A stretch of DNA of 21,964 bases from Phellopilus nigrolimitatus. Its lineage: Eukaryota; Basidiomycota; Agaricomycetes; Hymenochaetales; Hymenochaetaceae. Below, in pieces: positions 1 through 9,776 of this stretch. The notes beneath the pieces are model-generated. The model had not been told where the DNA came from, made no database searches, and saw only the letters and a list, made by a program, of their open reading frames with translations. The stretch spans positions 1-21,964 of the forward strand of contig JAJOHG010000406.1 in assembly GCA_021029095.1 (NCBI GenBank). The letters run 5' to 3'. Every line of letters starts with the position of its first letter. Position 1 is the first letter of the stretch. A program made the translations under genes and the position numbers.

Positions 1-454
1 CCAAGAAACATGGAAATTAGTCGTATGAAGGAAGAACTGGCATTTCTAACGTACCTGTCGCAACGTCTCACGGACAACCAAGGACACGTTTTTCCATCAC
101 CAACCTTCAAGATACGCAACGCAATCGTCCTCTTTCTGCATTCCAATGACTCCTCACAACCAAACACATTGCCGAGTCGTGCTCACCCTATGATATGCGG
201 AAGCCTCATAACCCGTATGACCATCGATCTGGCACCTAAGCGCCGCGGCAACCGTCCACTCGCCCATTTCGAAGTCCCTGAGAGCAAAAATGGTACCGTA
301 TAGTGTTTAGAGACAGATGCCCATGCTATTTGCGACTGCCGCCATTGGCATTCTCCGAGCGACCTGGAATGGTGGCTTCCAGACCGGTTTCCTCGTTGGC
401 CTCCCCAGTGCTATATGAAGCGCCATTCTTGCCATCAAAAAGCGCCGAGCCACC
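1..454 (-). CDS. Partial unrecognised protein gene running off the left edge
   Basis: I do not recognise the product. Reading the minus strand, three exons join in one open frame: 454-364, 277-187 and 135-1 (continuing off the window). They are separated by introns 278-363 and 136-186. The 136-186 intron has a GTGAGC donor and a TGCAG acceptor; the 278-363 intron has a weaker GTCGCT donor and a CTCTCAG acceptor. Both outer exons keep phase. An upstream intron (455-539, GTGAGT donor, CATTAG acceptor) is likely, but I could not place the start codon. The predicted piece begins Gly/Ser/Asn/Glu-rich and then turns basic and hydrophobic, with segments such as RSMVIRVMRLPHIIG and ALRILKVGDGKTCPW. 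A second frame through the same exons is also open for a while and ends in a stop, so the frame choice is an inference. No catalytic motif is visible. Confidence 0.35.
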
Positions 455-540
455 CTAATGAAGAGATAAGTGTGAAGAAATGGCAGACCTCGCGCCCAGG
501 CAATTTTCCATGGGCAGGCGAAATGTCGAAATAACTCACG

Positions 541-1095
541 CTGGTTGGCTATGTCGAGAGCTGCGTATGACTGCGCAAAAGTTCTAGCGGAGGGTGAGTT
601 CACTTGCTAACGTTCGACGTCATTGAGAAATCTCTGGGAAGCTAACGAAGTGAAGAGGCGAGGTAGAAAGGTGAGTGTGGAACGAGAAAGCAGGTAGGGG
701 GTTACGACCGTTGTGCGCGAAAGAGGACGGACCGGAAACTCGCCACAGGCCAAACGAGGAAATCGGACTGGGTCTGCTTACATAAACACGTTTAGCGATC
801 GATGTCGAGGCTCAGAACCTTATAATTCTTTTCTTTTCTTTTTCTTTTCTTTTTTTTTTCTTTCTGTGGAAAGTTTCAACCATGGTTTTGCAGAAGTAAG
901 TTCTCTAATCTATAAATCTGAGATGTAAACGAAAAGGGTCATGTCTGTCCGTATACATGTTACCCTTACTGCATGTTTGCCCTATTATGATCCGTATCTT
1001 GATAATACGATTTTGATTACCTCGCGTGGTCAATATCACCAGTTACTGCGATGAGAACTTGAGTACAGGATGGTTTAGATTTACTTTCCAGCGGA
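541..1095. other. Intergenic stretch, no supported gene
   Basis: Only short uncorroborated open frames occur here. The stretch holds the unresolved 5' part of the left-edge minus-strand gene (a possible ATG on the minus strand near 636) and a pyrimidine run at about 827-866. It also includes the 3' flank of the dehydrogenase-like gene that ends at 1096. Confidence 0.5.
827..866 (+). repeat. T-rich low-complexity tract
   Basis: About 40 bases are made almost only of T with regularly spaced C (TTCTTTTCTTTT-type units, then a run of ten T). It is a simple pyrimidine tract with no coding value. It could act as a promoter-type poly(dA:dT) element for a flanking gene, but nothing in the sequence proves that. 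Confidence 0.7.
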
Positions 1096-2545
1096 TCAAT
1101 CGCGTTTTTTGTCCGAAGGCGTTGTCCCAGCTTCAGCAGCAACAGCTTTCTCTTTACTCTTCAGTGCCTCTTCGAAACTTTCCCAGACAAGCCGCCCTAA
1201 GGTCTCGCCGCCGTACTCCCCGTCATCCGACACTTTCGTTTCTGGATTTGTAGAACCGCCATGCTTCTCATCCGATCCATCAGGGATGGGAACTCTGTTC
1301 TGCAAGTCGACGCGTACAATCGAGCAATTCGAGTACAGCGCACCGGGTTTGAGCACTTCTTCGGGAAGTAAATCGTCATCTGGATTCTTTCCAGAAGAGT
1401 CGGACACAGGCATGGTAACGCTCTTGAACGGGGTCGGGAGGAATAGGACATGTAAGACCGACTGAATGGTCTGCGATGGTGTCTTCGTTAATATACGGTG
1501 AAAAGGCTGTAATAAGATATATCTATACGCATGGCTCCAGTCAGCAATGCTTGCTTCCAAGAAAACGTGTGAGGTCACTTACATTAGGAGGCCAAGTATC
1601 GAAAACTCGGGGGAAGTACGATTGGCACGAAGGAGAGGCGCGATTGTATCATGCCTACTGAAGCCAGGGGACACAGTCACGGCTACGATATTCGACTTCT
1701 GCGCTTTGGAGCTTGCTGCCGCTGCCGACGCAGTGTCGGGATTAGGTGCCGGAGCCTGCGGAAGAGCGTCAAATACGCGCTGTAGATGGCGAGTAAACAC
1801 CATGGTGCGAAGAGCGCGATATCCTTCGCGAACGAATTGAGAACCTTCAACCGGCGGAGGTTTGGGGAAAAGGGGCACGGCGGCAGCGTAAAAGGGGTTG
1901 ACAACGTTGATGATTCTGATGTCGCGTTCGGCGGGCGCGACGAGGAGAGTTGGGAGAAGCAACGTTGTCATAAGGAAGGTGGCATCACTGTAAGCAGAAC
2001 GTTTTTCTTCGCAAGCAAGTTTCTCCGCTTTAGTGGCGAGGAGCGGACCAGTATGTTCGTACTCGTGCGCGAAAATGATGGCATCCAACCTATGCTCCTT
2101 CCCGGTGAGGAAATTCGTGCAGAAAGCGCGCACGGACTCTATCGAGAGAAAATCGCATTGCTCTGCGAAGATGCTCTCATTTTTGGTTGTCTCTCGGAGA
2201 GCCTCGACTATCAAAGTCACTTGAGGAGAGTCGACAGGTAAATGTGAAAGTGCGATAATATGTGCCCCTCTGCGAGATAAAGCCTCCATGAGTAGCGAGC
2301 CTATTGAAGTGAAGCTTCCCTACACAAAATCCATTGACAAATGAGCTTTTCTGTCAACCAACGCGACAGAGAACACATGCCGTCAATAGAATAACTCGTC
2401 CATGAAGGTCTCGTTCTCGGTTGGTGGAACGTCCTTGAGCATAAGTCCGAATGGCCACAATAGCAATGACAAGTAGACCTATTTGGACCTGATATTGAGA
2501 GGGGTAGTATTTCGGAAGCAACGTAGCGAGTATATGTAGAGGCAT
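1096..2545 (-). CDS. Membrane-anchored short-chain dehydrogenase/reductase-like protein
   Basis: Three exons on the minus strand (2545-2381, 2319-1583, 1534-1096) give 446 residues. Residues 20-32 form a hydrophobic membrane anchor. Next comes a Rossmann start (GRVILLTGSFTSIG, residues 49-62) matching the TGxxxxxG nucleotide-binding loop of SDR enzymes, then a LDAIIFAHEYEH segment where the family's NAG strand lies. The usual catalytic YxxxK appears as Y222-RAL-R226, so the lysine is replaced, and the serine position is not obvious; activity is doubtful. The general shape recalls yeast ENV9-like lipid-droplet oxidoreductases, but that assignment is inference. The C-terminal part (LLQPFHRILTKTPSQ..., then an acidic tail) is outside the core fold. 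Intron 1 (2320-2380) uses a GCATGT donor. Intron 2 (1535-1582) has a GTAAGT donor but an unusual TGGAG acceptor, the only one nearby that keeps frame. A longer in-frame start exists at 2590; 2545 was chosen because the protein then starts just before the anchor. Confidence 0.83.
2320..2380 (-). other. GC-AG intron in the dehydrogenase-like gene
   Basis: The minus-strand donor reads GCATGT after an exon ending ACG, and the acceptor is TGTGTAG. Splicing here restores the glycine of the nucleotide-binding loop (LLT then GSFTSIG). No GT donor nearby gives the same frame. The 61-base length is normal for the other introns in this window. Confidence 0.75.
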
Positions 2546-3624
2546 GACTCCTGAGAAAAGTGAACCGGCAGTGGGAACCTCTTTTCGCAAAGCTATTCGA
2601 GAAAACCTCGTTTTTTTTTCTCACAACACAGCTTTAGCACAATCGAAGTTTCATGCGTCAGAGGGGTTGCAGTAGCTTGATTTGCTCAGCAGTAAAAGAT
2701 TGCAAGACGGAGGTTCGTCACAAGGCTGTGGATCGGCGTACGCGCGTCCGACACGTCATTCCATCCGCAACGCGTTGGTTACGTACGTGTCAATACTAAT
2801 ATAACATGTAAAAGCCACAGCAAAGGTTTTAAATAAGCTTTTCCTCGACACGAGTAAGTAAGAAATACTACTTCGTGTAATACAAATAGCAAATATTCAT
2901 CGATCAAGAGAAAATTGCACCTGAATGAACTAAGCAACTAACTGCTTCAACTGGAGAATATTAGTAGTCGTGGCGGACGAGCGCATCATCTCATTACAAC
3001 AGGTATTAAAATGTAAGCGTAATCAAGAATCGAGTTAGGTTCGGTATTGTTCCAAAGAAATTACACATTGGGAGACGCGCCCACGAGGTGTTCGTACTGT
3101 CCATCCCCTAATTATGCAACTGCAACAAAAGGTCACCAATGCAATGCACGTTAGACCAATTGCAGTTTTCGAGTAAATACTGCAACGAGGACTTTTCAGA
3201 TGTGCGGATCTCGTTCCTCTCGATTATCTCCGCAGAGACGGACAGGTGCTAATCTGCTACGAGAAGAAAAAAGCGCCCTTCGAGTATACGAAGCGCAGAC
3301 CCTAACCCTGCGCAAACAACGAGTCAACCGTGATGACGATTAAAGTACGAATCGACGTACCCCTTTCCGGATTGAACGAAAAGCTTGACATCATCATCGT
3401 CGGGAAATAATTTGTCGCATACTACATGTACATGTAAGTCCAACGAAGTCCGCAGCTCATCTGTGTCGGATACGTGTCACATAATAATAACTGAGTCTGT
3501 GCGGACTCACGATTATTTTCTCTATCGGATCTTCAAAAAAACTCCATAATCTCTAAAACGCTAAGATTTTCTTCGCTCCATACGAAGTGCGTATTCGAAT
3601 ACAACATTTCAGTTTCTTGCGTGT
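2546..3624. other. Intergenic stretch, no supported gene
   Basis: This contains the upstream flank of the dehydrogenase-like gene, then about 1 kb of moderately AT-rich sequence with many stops in all frames. I see no RNA gene, no repeat and no convincing splice-linked frame. A lone CCTAACCCT at about 3300 is too short to be telomeric repeat. Confidence 0.6.
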
Positions 3625-4915
3625 CTATCGAGTTGTCAAGATATTTGCAGTCTTAGAGGTGCTCTTCGAACCCTGGCCATCTGCATGGCTACCCACCGAT
3701 GCCTGCAAGATTTCGACATCAATCCGGCCGCAATGGTATACTAAAAGGCAGCGCAATGAAGAGATACTGTTGAACTGGTGATTGGATTCGATAGATTCGA
3801 GATTATTTCTGATACAAAGGCGCTCGAGATCCGGGAGTGTTCCAAGAGTCGGATTGAACATATTACCATGACCCAATGAGTAGCAACCACCTGCAAAGGT
3901 GAGATCTGGCTGGCTGTCTAATCCCTTCGCAGCTAGGGTGCTGAAAGGCTGATTTGCGACTTGTCCGGACGTGCAGCCTTCGCTGTGTACGCTTGATACC
4001 ATCGAGACAACCTCGGTAGCCGAGTTCACTGAACGCTTGAAAGTATGCATTAGTTGCCACGAGTTCAGATTCTCCCAGCTGTAGATGATGAAGAAAACGG
4101 AAACGGATTAGTTCTGCGACAAGACCCGGCGCGCGCGCGGGGGCACGAAGAACTACATACGCCAGATTGTGAGATCGAGGCTATCGGGTGTACTCTGCAA
4201 GGTAGGCTAGGAACTCCCACATTGCTAAGGGTTATCAATTCTCAGCGAATTCGACATATAACGTGATTCGATGTTCGATGCAAGAAGTAAGCTGGGAAGC
4301 GCCGACGAGTGCAATAAGGATATATCGCGCTTCACTGCTCATAAAGCCGGCGCTTTCCATGACGAATAAAAGGAGACTCCAGGAGAGAGTTTGAGGTGGG
4401 GAGAAGACGGTCGAGGTGATCGTCATCGTAGTCGACGAGTGTTTGGCTGCTGGATCATAGTCTCAGATCTCCAAAGAGGACAAATAAAAACCCGATACAA
4501 TAAAGTGAAAGTCACAAAAAGGACGAAGGCTCAGGTCAGTACCGGCGGTGAATCTGGACTCGCGCCGACAGTCGCAAAGGGGTGGTCCCGATGTCCAAAA
4601 TGCGCAGTCGTCAGTGGTCCTGTTGGCAGATAGCTGGAACATGATAACGGACCTGGCGTTTTTACTTCTTCGCATATATTTCTCCACTTCATCCGGCTCT
4701 TGTAAAGTGGCAAACGCAGTCCTTAATACTGGTGCTAGATGAGCACAGAATCTTGCACAGATGGAAGCAATGATATGATTGATAGGATGACGCGTCGCCG
4801 GAGTTTGTCATGCCCCTCTTCGCTAAACTTCTCAAATGTCTCCGATTCGAACGCAATCTTGAATATCTGCAACTAGAGTTCGGCCGGGAGGCCTTTCGAA
4901 AGACTTGCTTTTGCA
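3625..4915 (-). pseudogene. Decayed F-box / leucine-rich protein gene
   Basis: On the minus strand from about 4915 a frame reads KGLPAEL-stop-LQIFKIAFESETFE, which matches the opening of a fungal F-box (LPxELLxxIFxxA) with TAG in place of one residue (about 4872-4874). The match then continues in a different frame: SICARFCAHLAPVLRTAFATLQEPDEVEKYM. This resembles the segment that follows an F-box in these proteins. Further down, 4050-3625 encodes leucine-patterned text (TLPDLERLCIRNN, SISSLRCLLVYHC) like the LRR part of such proteins. A stop, a frame change and a poorly readable middle (about 4050-4450) point to a broken gene. F-box proteins normally select targets for SCF ubiquitin ligases and form large, rapidly changing families in mushrooms. 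Introns could explain part of the frame change, but not the stop inside the motif. Confidence 0.5.
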
Positions 4916-6854
4916 TAGTCTGACAAAGACGATTCCTATAGCGCATCCTTTTCGATCGTTTCTTTGTGACATATATGTATACACCGCCGGAAAAAGTGCT
5001 AAGCATGGCGTGCTCTGGACAGGAAGTTTGACTGAGAGCATTTAATCCCAGGTGGTCCACAGGGCTGAAAAGCAGTCCCGGAGCTATCCTGTTTCAGTTC
5101 TTCTGACCTTATAGAAACCTTAAGAAATGAATAGAGTATGCACACACAGTTCTTGCGCTTCTGCTCCGGGCTTTCAAAGATGCCTGTATCAAGGCCTTTT
5201 GGAGCATGCCTCAGTACTGTTATTGTCTGAGTGCAAAAGCCGGAGCGACGTCCGATTCAGATTGATTCGTTCGGCGCTGTCGAGACGAGAAAGAAATTTT
5301 GATGTGTTGTTGTGGGAATTAGGCAATCCAGAGGAACGTCTAACAGAAGGAAATGAAGCAAAGGTCGTCTATGGACGTCACTCGCGTTTGTGTACAGTTA
5401 CGTGACGAAGCTGTGACGCATCGCGTTTTTGGTTCTCTCTCGTCGGTGGTTAAGTGGCGTTAGCACCTGCACCCATGCCATGGCTCGCGACCTTGCGATT
5501 TTCTCATCGAGTGATCTTCTGCAGCTCATTTGGCTATTTTGGTGCTCGGACGCGCTGAAAAATTTGGGAAGAAAAGTGTGGGATCTGAAGCTTGTAGCTC
5601 AACATTCGGTCCGGCGTGCGCGACTCGTCTGCTCAAGTTCGACTAAGTAGCACCTTTTAGAGCATTGAACGCGCAGCTCTATACGCGACTTCTGTCTATC
5701 TGTGATCAAGGCGCTCTTCTTGGAGCATTGTTTACCTTCGAGGATGGGCGGCTTGCGATCTGGACGAGTTCTCCGCGGCACCGGACTACTCGCGCGATTG
5801 ACCTTGTCTGAACAAATTCGCAGCATCATGTCTTCCATAGTTCAACATTATATTTCTGGAGGACGTATTGATGTCCAGAAGGTCAGTAAAATTCTTCTTC
5901 GTCTGTTTTCGGTACATATATAATCAAACGATGAGATGTAGCAACCCCCCCAGGGCAAGAAGCCAAAGTTCCTCACGATTTTCACGGAGCCATCACTGTT
6001 GACTGAGTGCGTCTGTCAAATTTTAGCCTGATGAGAATGCGAAAGCTCCTGACAATGCACGCTGTCAACACATGTATGCCTTGTGTCCGCTAGACCTTGC
6101 GCTTCTTTTCAAAGGTCGCATACCGCAAGAGATGCCGGAAACTAAATCACTCGCTTTGCGTAAGGAAAGATGCGACACGAGGCTTTTGAGGAAAACACGG
6201 AGCTCTCGTTTACTTGGTTAGCCAAGAACGCGTCGACAATCGGGGCCGAAAAGTAATGGAATATTACTCGGCGTTATGCAATTGGAAGAAGCTCGCGCGC
6301 ACTTGTATATCCGCTTATCAGTCCTTGCTAAGAGATGATTTATTGCCCCGAAAAACTTTACCTCTTGCTTTGAACGTCGCGACTTGATTTCAGATACGCT
6401 GTGTTCCACGCATATGCGCGGACCAGCGGCGGGATGGGCGCGGGAAGGTAATGCCATATCCAGCAATGCCATCGATAAAGTCAAGGTCTCGTGCTTTTAT
6501 TCCCACCCTTGTATCTTGCCGACGTTCCGTGATTTCTCCGCATCGTACGCGAGAAAAACCTGATGGAAATCTAGGGCAGCCGGCTTCTGACATAAATACA
6601 CACGCTCTGCGCGTTATCTTCTCTTTCCCATCCTCGTTGTACTCGCCTACATAAACCAGCCAACTTTCGTCTCTGGATCTCCAGCCAGTTTCTGAGCTCC
6701 ATTCCCCCCTCCGCGCCATATAACACCCCGATCCTGGTTACTTGCATCCCTAGTGCATGTTTTCAAACCAGCTTAGCAGCAGACATAACCAACACCGAGG
6801 CTCTAAGCACTCCGCCGCCCCGCTCCTAGGAAATTGATTGTTATTCTGCGCGCG
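4916..6854. other. Long intergenic stretch upstream of INO1
   Basis: No gene could be supported. Several open frames of 60-110 codons occur (for example plus 5127-5405 and 5702-5923, minus 6719-6390), but none shows a family motif or a convincing splice-linked extension. The block 5640-5885 on the plus strand has readable patches in two frames (SICDQGALLGALFTFEDGR and TLSEQIRSIMSSIVQHY). It might be a remnant or an unresolved small gene. The last 200 bases form the INO1 promoter and leader. Confidence 0.5.
6719..6723 (+). promoter_or_regulatory. Possible TATA box of INO1
   Basis: CATATAACACCCC lies about 130 bases upstream of the INO1 start codon, just after a pyrimidine-rich stretch (about 6615-6712). 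Spacing and composition fit a fungal core promoter. I did not find a clear yeast-type inositol-responsive CATGTG element nearby, so inositol regulation cannot be claimed. Confidence 0.35.
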
Positions 6855-8708
6855 ATGTCTTCAACTATACAAACTTCCAACATCTCTTCTGGTCGTAACA
6901 CGCCGGAGTCACAGCTCGAGTCCATCGTCCCTGTGCATCCGACTGCTGCTCGCCGGCCGTACCCCATCCAGGTCGCGTCTGAGAACACGTCGTACTCGGA
7001 CGAGTTCATCACTGCCAAGTACCACGACCGTGGTGCTAGCGTCGAGACGCTTTCTGATGGTCAGCTCAAGGTTACGCCGACCGTCAGTGCGTACGAGTTC
7101 AAGACGCAGAGAAAGGTGCCAAAGACCGGGTTAGTCATTCGCACTTGATTTGTCACCGTGCTATTTTTAAAATTTATCTTATCAGCCTGCTCATGGTCGG
7201 TCTTGGTGGAAACAACGGTACCACGCTCTGCGCGACCATCCTCGCCAATCGTCACAACATCTCTTGGCACACCAAGTCCGGTGTCCAACAGCCCAACTAC
7301 ATCGGCTCTCTTCTCCGTGCATCCACTGTGCGCCTCGGTAGCAACCCCGAGACGGGTAAGGACGTCCATGTCCCTATCGGCGATGTGCTGCCCATGGTGC
7401 ACCCGAACGACCTCGTCCTTGGTGGCTGGGACATCTCCGGCCTGCCGATGGACAAGGCGATGGCGCGCGCGCAGGTTCTTGACTGGGACCTTCAACGCCA
7501 GGTCGCGCCGCACATGGCCGCGATCGGCGCGCCCTTCCCGTCCATCTACTACCCCGACTTCATTGCTGCAAACCAAGAGGCGCGTGCGGACAACGTCATT
7601 GCAGGCGCGAAAAAACATGCGCACCTCGATCACATTCGCAACGACATTCGCTCATTCAAGGCGCAGCACAACCTCGACCAGGTCATCGTTTTCTGGACCG
7701 CAAACACAGAGCGCTACAGCGACATCCTTCCCGGCGTGAATGACACTGCGGACGCGCTTCTTGCTTCCATCAAGGCGTCGCACTCGGAGGTGTCGCCTTC
7801 AACTGTCTTCGCCGTTGCTTCCATCCTGGAGGGTGTTCCCTTCATCAATGGCGCACCCCAGAACACGTTTGTCCCAGGTGTCATTGACCTTGCGGAGAAG
7901 CAGAAGTCGTTCATCGGTGGGGACGACCTGAAATCTGGTCAGACGAAGCTCAAGTCCGTGCTTGCGGAGTTCCTCGTGAATGCGGGTATCAAGCCTCTTT
8001 CGATCGCGTCGTACAATCATCTCGGCAACAACGACGGGCACAACTTGAGTGCGGAGCCGCAGTTCAAGAGCAAGGAGATCAGCAAGAGCAGTGTCGTCGA
8101 CGACATGGTCGCGAGCAACGCGTTGCTGTACGATCCCACCGTCACCGCGAAGGACAGCAAGGCAAAGAAGGGCGAGCACCCCGACCATGTCGTCGTCATC
8201 AAGTACGTGCCCGCCGTCGGCGACTCCAAGCGCGCCATCGACGAGTACTACTCTGAGATCCTCTGCGGTGGCCGCCAGACGATCAACATCTTCAACGAGT
8301 GCGAGGTTCGTTGACTTTGCATAGATCTTATCTTGCTCTCATTTACTGAGTGTTATCTTCCCTTAGGATTCGCTCCTCGCTACACCGCTTATCCTCGACC
8401 TTGCGATCCTAGCCGAGCTCCTCACGCGCGTGCAGTACCGCGATATAGCTAAGGCGGATGATTTCTCGCCGCTCTACCCAGTGCTGTCGCTGTTGTCTTT
8501 CATGCTGAAGGCGCCGCTCGTCAAGCGAGGTACGTCTTTCGTTGTTCCCTGATGCTCTTTCATTCTACAGTTTCTAACATGTCCATCGTTAGGTACCGAC
8601 GTTGTCAACAGTCTGAGCAGGCAGCGCAACGGCCTCGAGGCGTTTTTGAAAGCATGCCTTGGCCTTGAGGGCTCCTCGGACCTCATCCTTGATACGAGGC
8701 TGTGGTAA
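6855..8708 (+). CDS. INO1: Inositol-3-phosphate synthase (myo-inositol-1-phosphate synthase)
   Basis: The enzyme converts glucose 6-phosphate to 1D-myo-inositol 3-phosphate, using NAD+ within the catalytic cycle. This is the committed cytosolic step of inositol and hence phosphatidylinositol synthesis. Exons 6855-7129, 7186-8305, 8367-8529 and 8593-8708 give 557 residues, a normal length. Signatures: the NAD-binding loop [12 protein letters not shown] (about residues 94-105), [52 protein letters not shown] (about 367-380), and the lysine-bearing [11 protein letters not shown]. The C-terminus reads [14 protein letters not shown] and then [19 protein letters not shown], as in fungal homologues. 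Introns 7130-7185, 8306-8366 and 8530-8592 are GT-AG; the first falls directly before the NAD loop. The ATG at 6855 was chosen because it gives the usual short N-terminal extension. Codon use is strongly biased to C/G-ending codons, in line with high expression. Confidence 0.97.
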
Positions 8709-9313
8709 ATGGTTGATGTGTCGTCATTCCGAGATACGTAGGCGACGACGCGAGGTAATAGAGTCGCGATGGGGTTCTCAACAATCCTCCTGCTGTAGTA
8801 GAATGATTTTGGCTTGATTTAGTTAGACTCCGGGCATTCAACTGCTTTGCGATAAGTTTTTTCTTTGTCTTGACCGTTGAAACGTGTATGGCTTGATTTG
8901 CACAGAAAAATTTGTGACGAAACGAGAGAATTGATTAGTGTACTTTGCATACATCAAATGGGCTAAGGCAAGGACTCTGGGTGTTGAGGAAATGCATGCG
9001 GCTAAAGCTCAGTAACTGTCTGCAACGTGGCGATGTGAACTGGATAAATGATCGCCAGACTAGGGTGAATGGACTTTGCTCTGGAGGTGTAGTACGGTCA
9101 TTGACGGAGACGAACGTCTTACGAGCAATGTTATACCTCTCAAATCGCATATACTCAAGGCGAACAGGTCTTTCTAATGCTTCACATTCATATCTCCAGC
9201 TTTTCCCAGCGTACCCAAAGCAAGTGAATCCAAAAATGTTTAATATTTCCACCGCCATACCTGGTTAGTTGATGGTTGAGATACAAGTTAGAAAGACGCT
9301 CATATCGTTTTGA
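8709..9313. other. Intergenic stretch after INO1
   Basis: This holds the INO1 3' flank. Complementary 107-codon open frames lie on both strands at about 8935-9268. The minus one contains readable text (RYNIARKTFVSVNDRTTPPEQSPF), but I found no motif, homologue or splice support, so neither is called. Confidence 0.5.
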
Positions 9314-9776
9314 ATGTCTTCCGAATCTGCAGCTGATGAGAGACTTTGGGAACGTGAGTCAAAGTATCGACACCCCCTCGCAATTTGAAGGCCCCGGGTG
9401 TGAAGCAGTGAAGAGGTGTTGACACTTTCTTTCCATCTCCTTTTTGCAGTGACGCAGGCATTCCCAGACGAATACACATTTCCCCACATAAGCCGGCAGG
9501 ACTCGAAGACGAAGGGAAATTTCATCACGGAAGTCAGAGGTGAGCTCACGAAGTTATCGCCCGATGCCGCATTTGACGTCCTTTATCTTTATAGTGAATT
9601 CCCGGTCAAAGGAGTTCAAAGTCCAAATCCAAAGTGACCGTGAGCATGACATGCATAGGGTCACCTATGCGTGTGGTGCAATCCTCCACGAGCTGGGGTA
9701 TCCCGAATACGAAAATTTTGCCATCGGCGAGAAAAAAATTGGTGAGAATGAAGAGCAATATGTCCGTCTATTTTGA
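9314..9776 (+). CDS. Possible small three-exon gene, unknown function
   Basis: Exons 9314-9353, 9450-9539 and 9595-9776 give a 103-residue protein that I do not recognise. Intron 1 (9354-9449) has a GTGAGT donor, a GTTGAC-type branch region and a long pyrimidine tract before TTTTTGCAG. Intron 2 (9540-9594, 55 bases) has a GTGAGC donor, TTTGAC branch region and TTTATAG acceptor. Joining the exons keeps one open frame. The product is soluble, charged and without signal peptide or membrane segment; it includes FPDEYTFPHISR, FKVQIQSDREHDMHR and ELGYPEYENFAIGEKK. Intron 2 is open in the upstream frame, so an unspliced transcript would end at 9637 with a different tail. A further GTGAGA donor at about 9741 could alter the last residues. 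Existence is supported only by splice signals and protein-like composition. Confidence 0.45.

Noticed and set aside
827..866. T-rich tract as a transposon poly(A) tail
   Set aside because: It is a C-interrupted pyrimidine tract without target-site duplication or an adjacent reverse-transcriptase remnant.
3298..3309. CCTAACCCT resembling telomeric repeat
   Set aside because: Only about one and a half repeat units with no extension on either side; expected by chance.
5640..5890. Possible small gene (SICDQGALLGALFTFEDGR / SEQIRSIMSSIVQHY)
   Set aside because: The two readable patches are in different frames and I found no intron that joins them; left as an unresolved remnant.
6390..6719. Minus-strand 109-codon open frame upstream of INO1
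   Set aside because: It lies in the promoter region, is Arg/Gly-rich without a motif, and overlaps an equally open plus-strand frame.
7061..7633. Long minus-strand open frames (190 and 129 codons) inside INO1
   Set aside because: Shadows created by the strong GC-ending codon bias of the sense gene; the sense frame is unmistakable.
8935..9268. Complementary 107-codon open frames on both strands
   Set aside because: No family motif, no splice-linked extension and no codon bias like that of the neighbouring genes. The minus frame is slightly more protein-like, but not enough to call.
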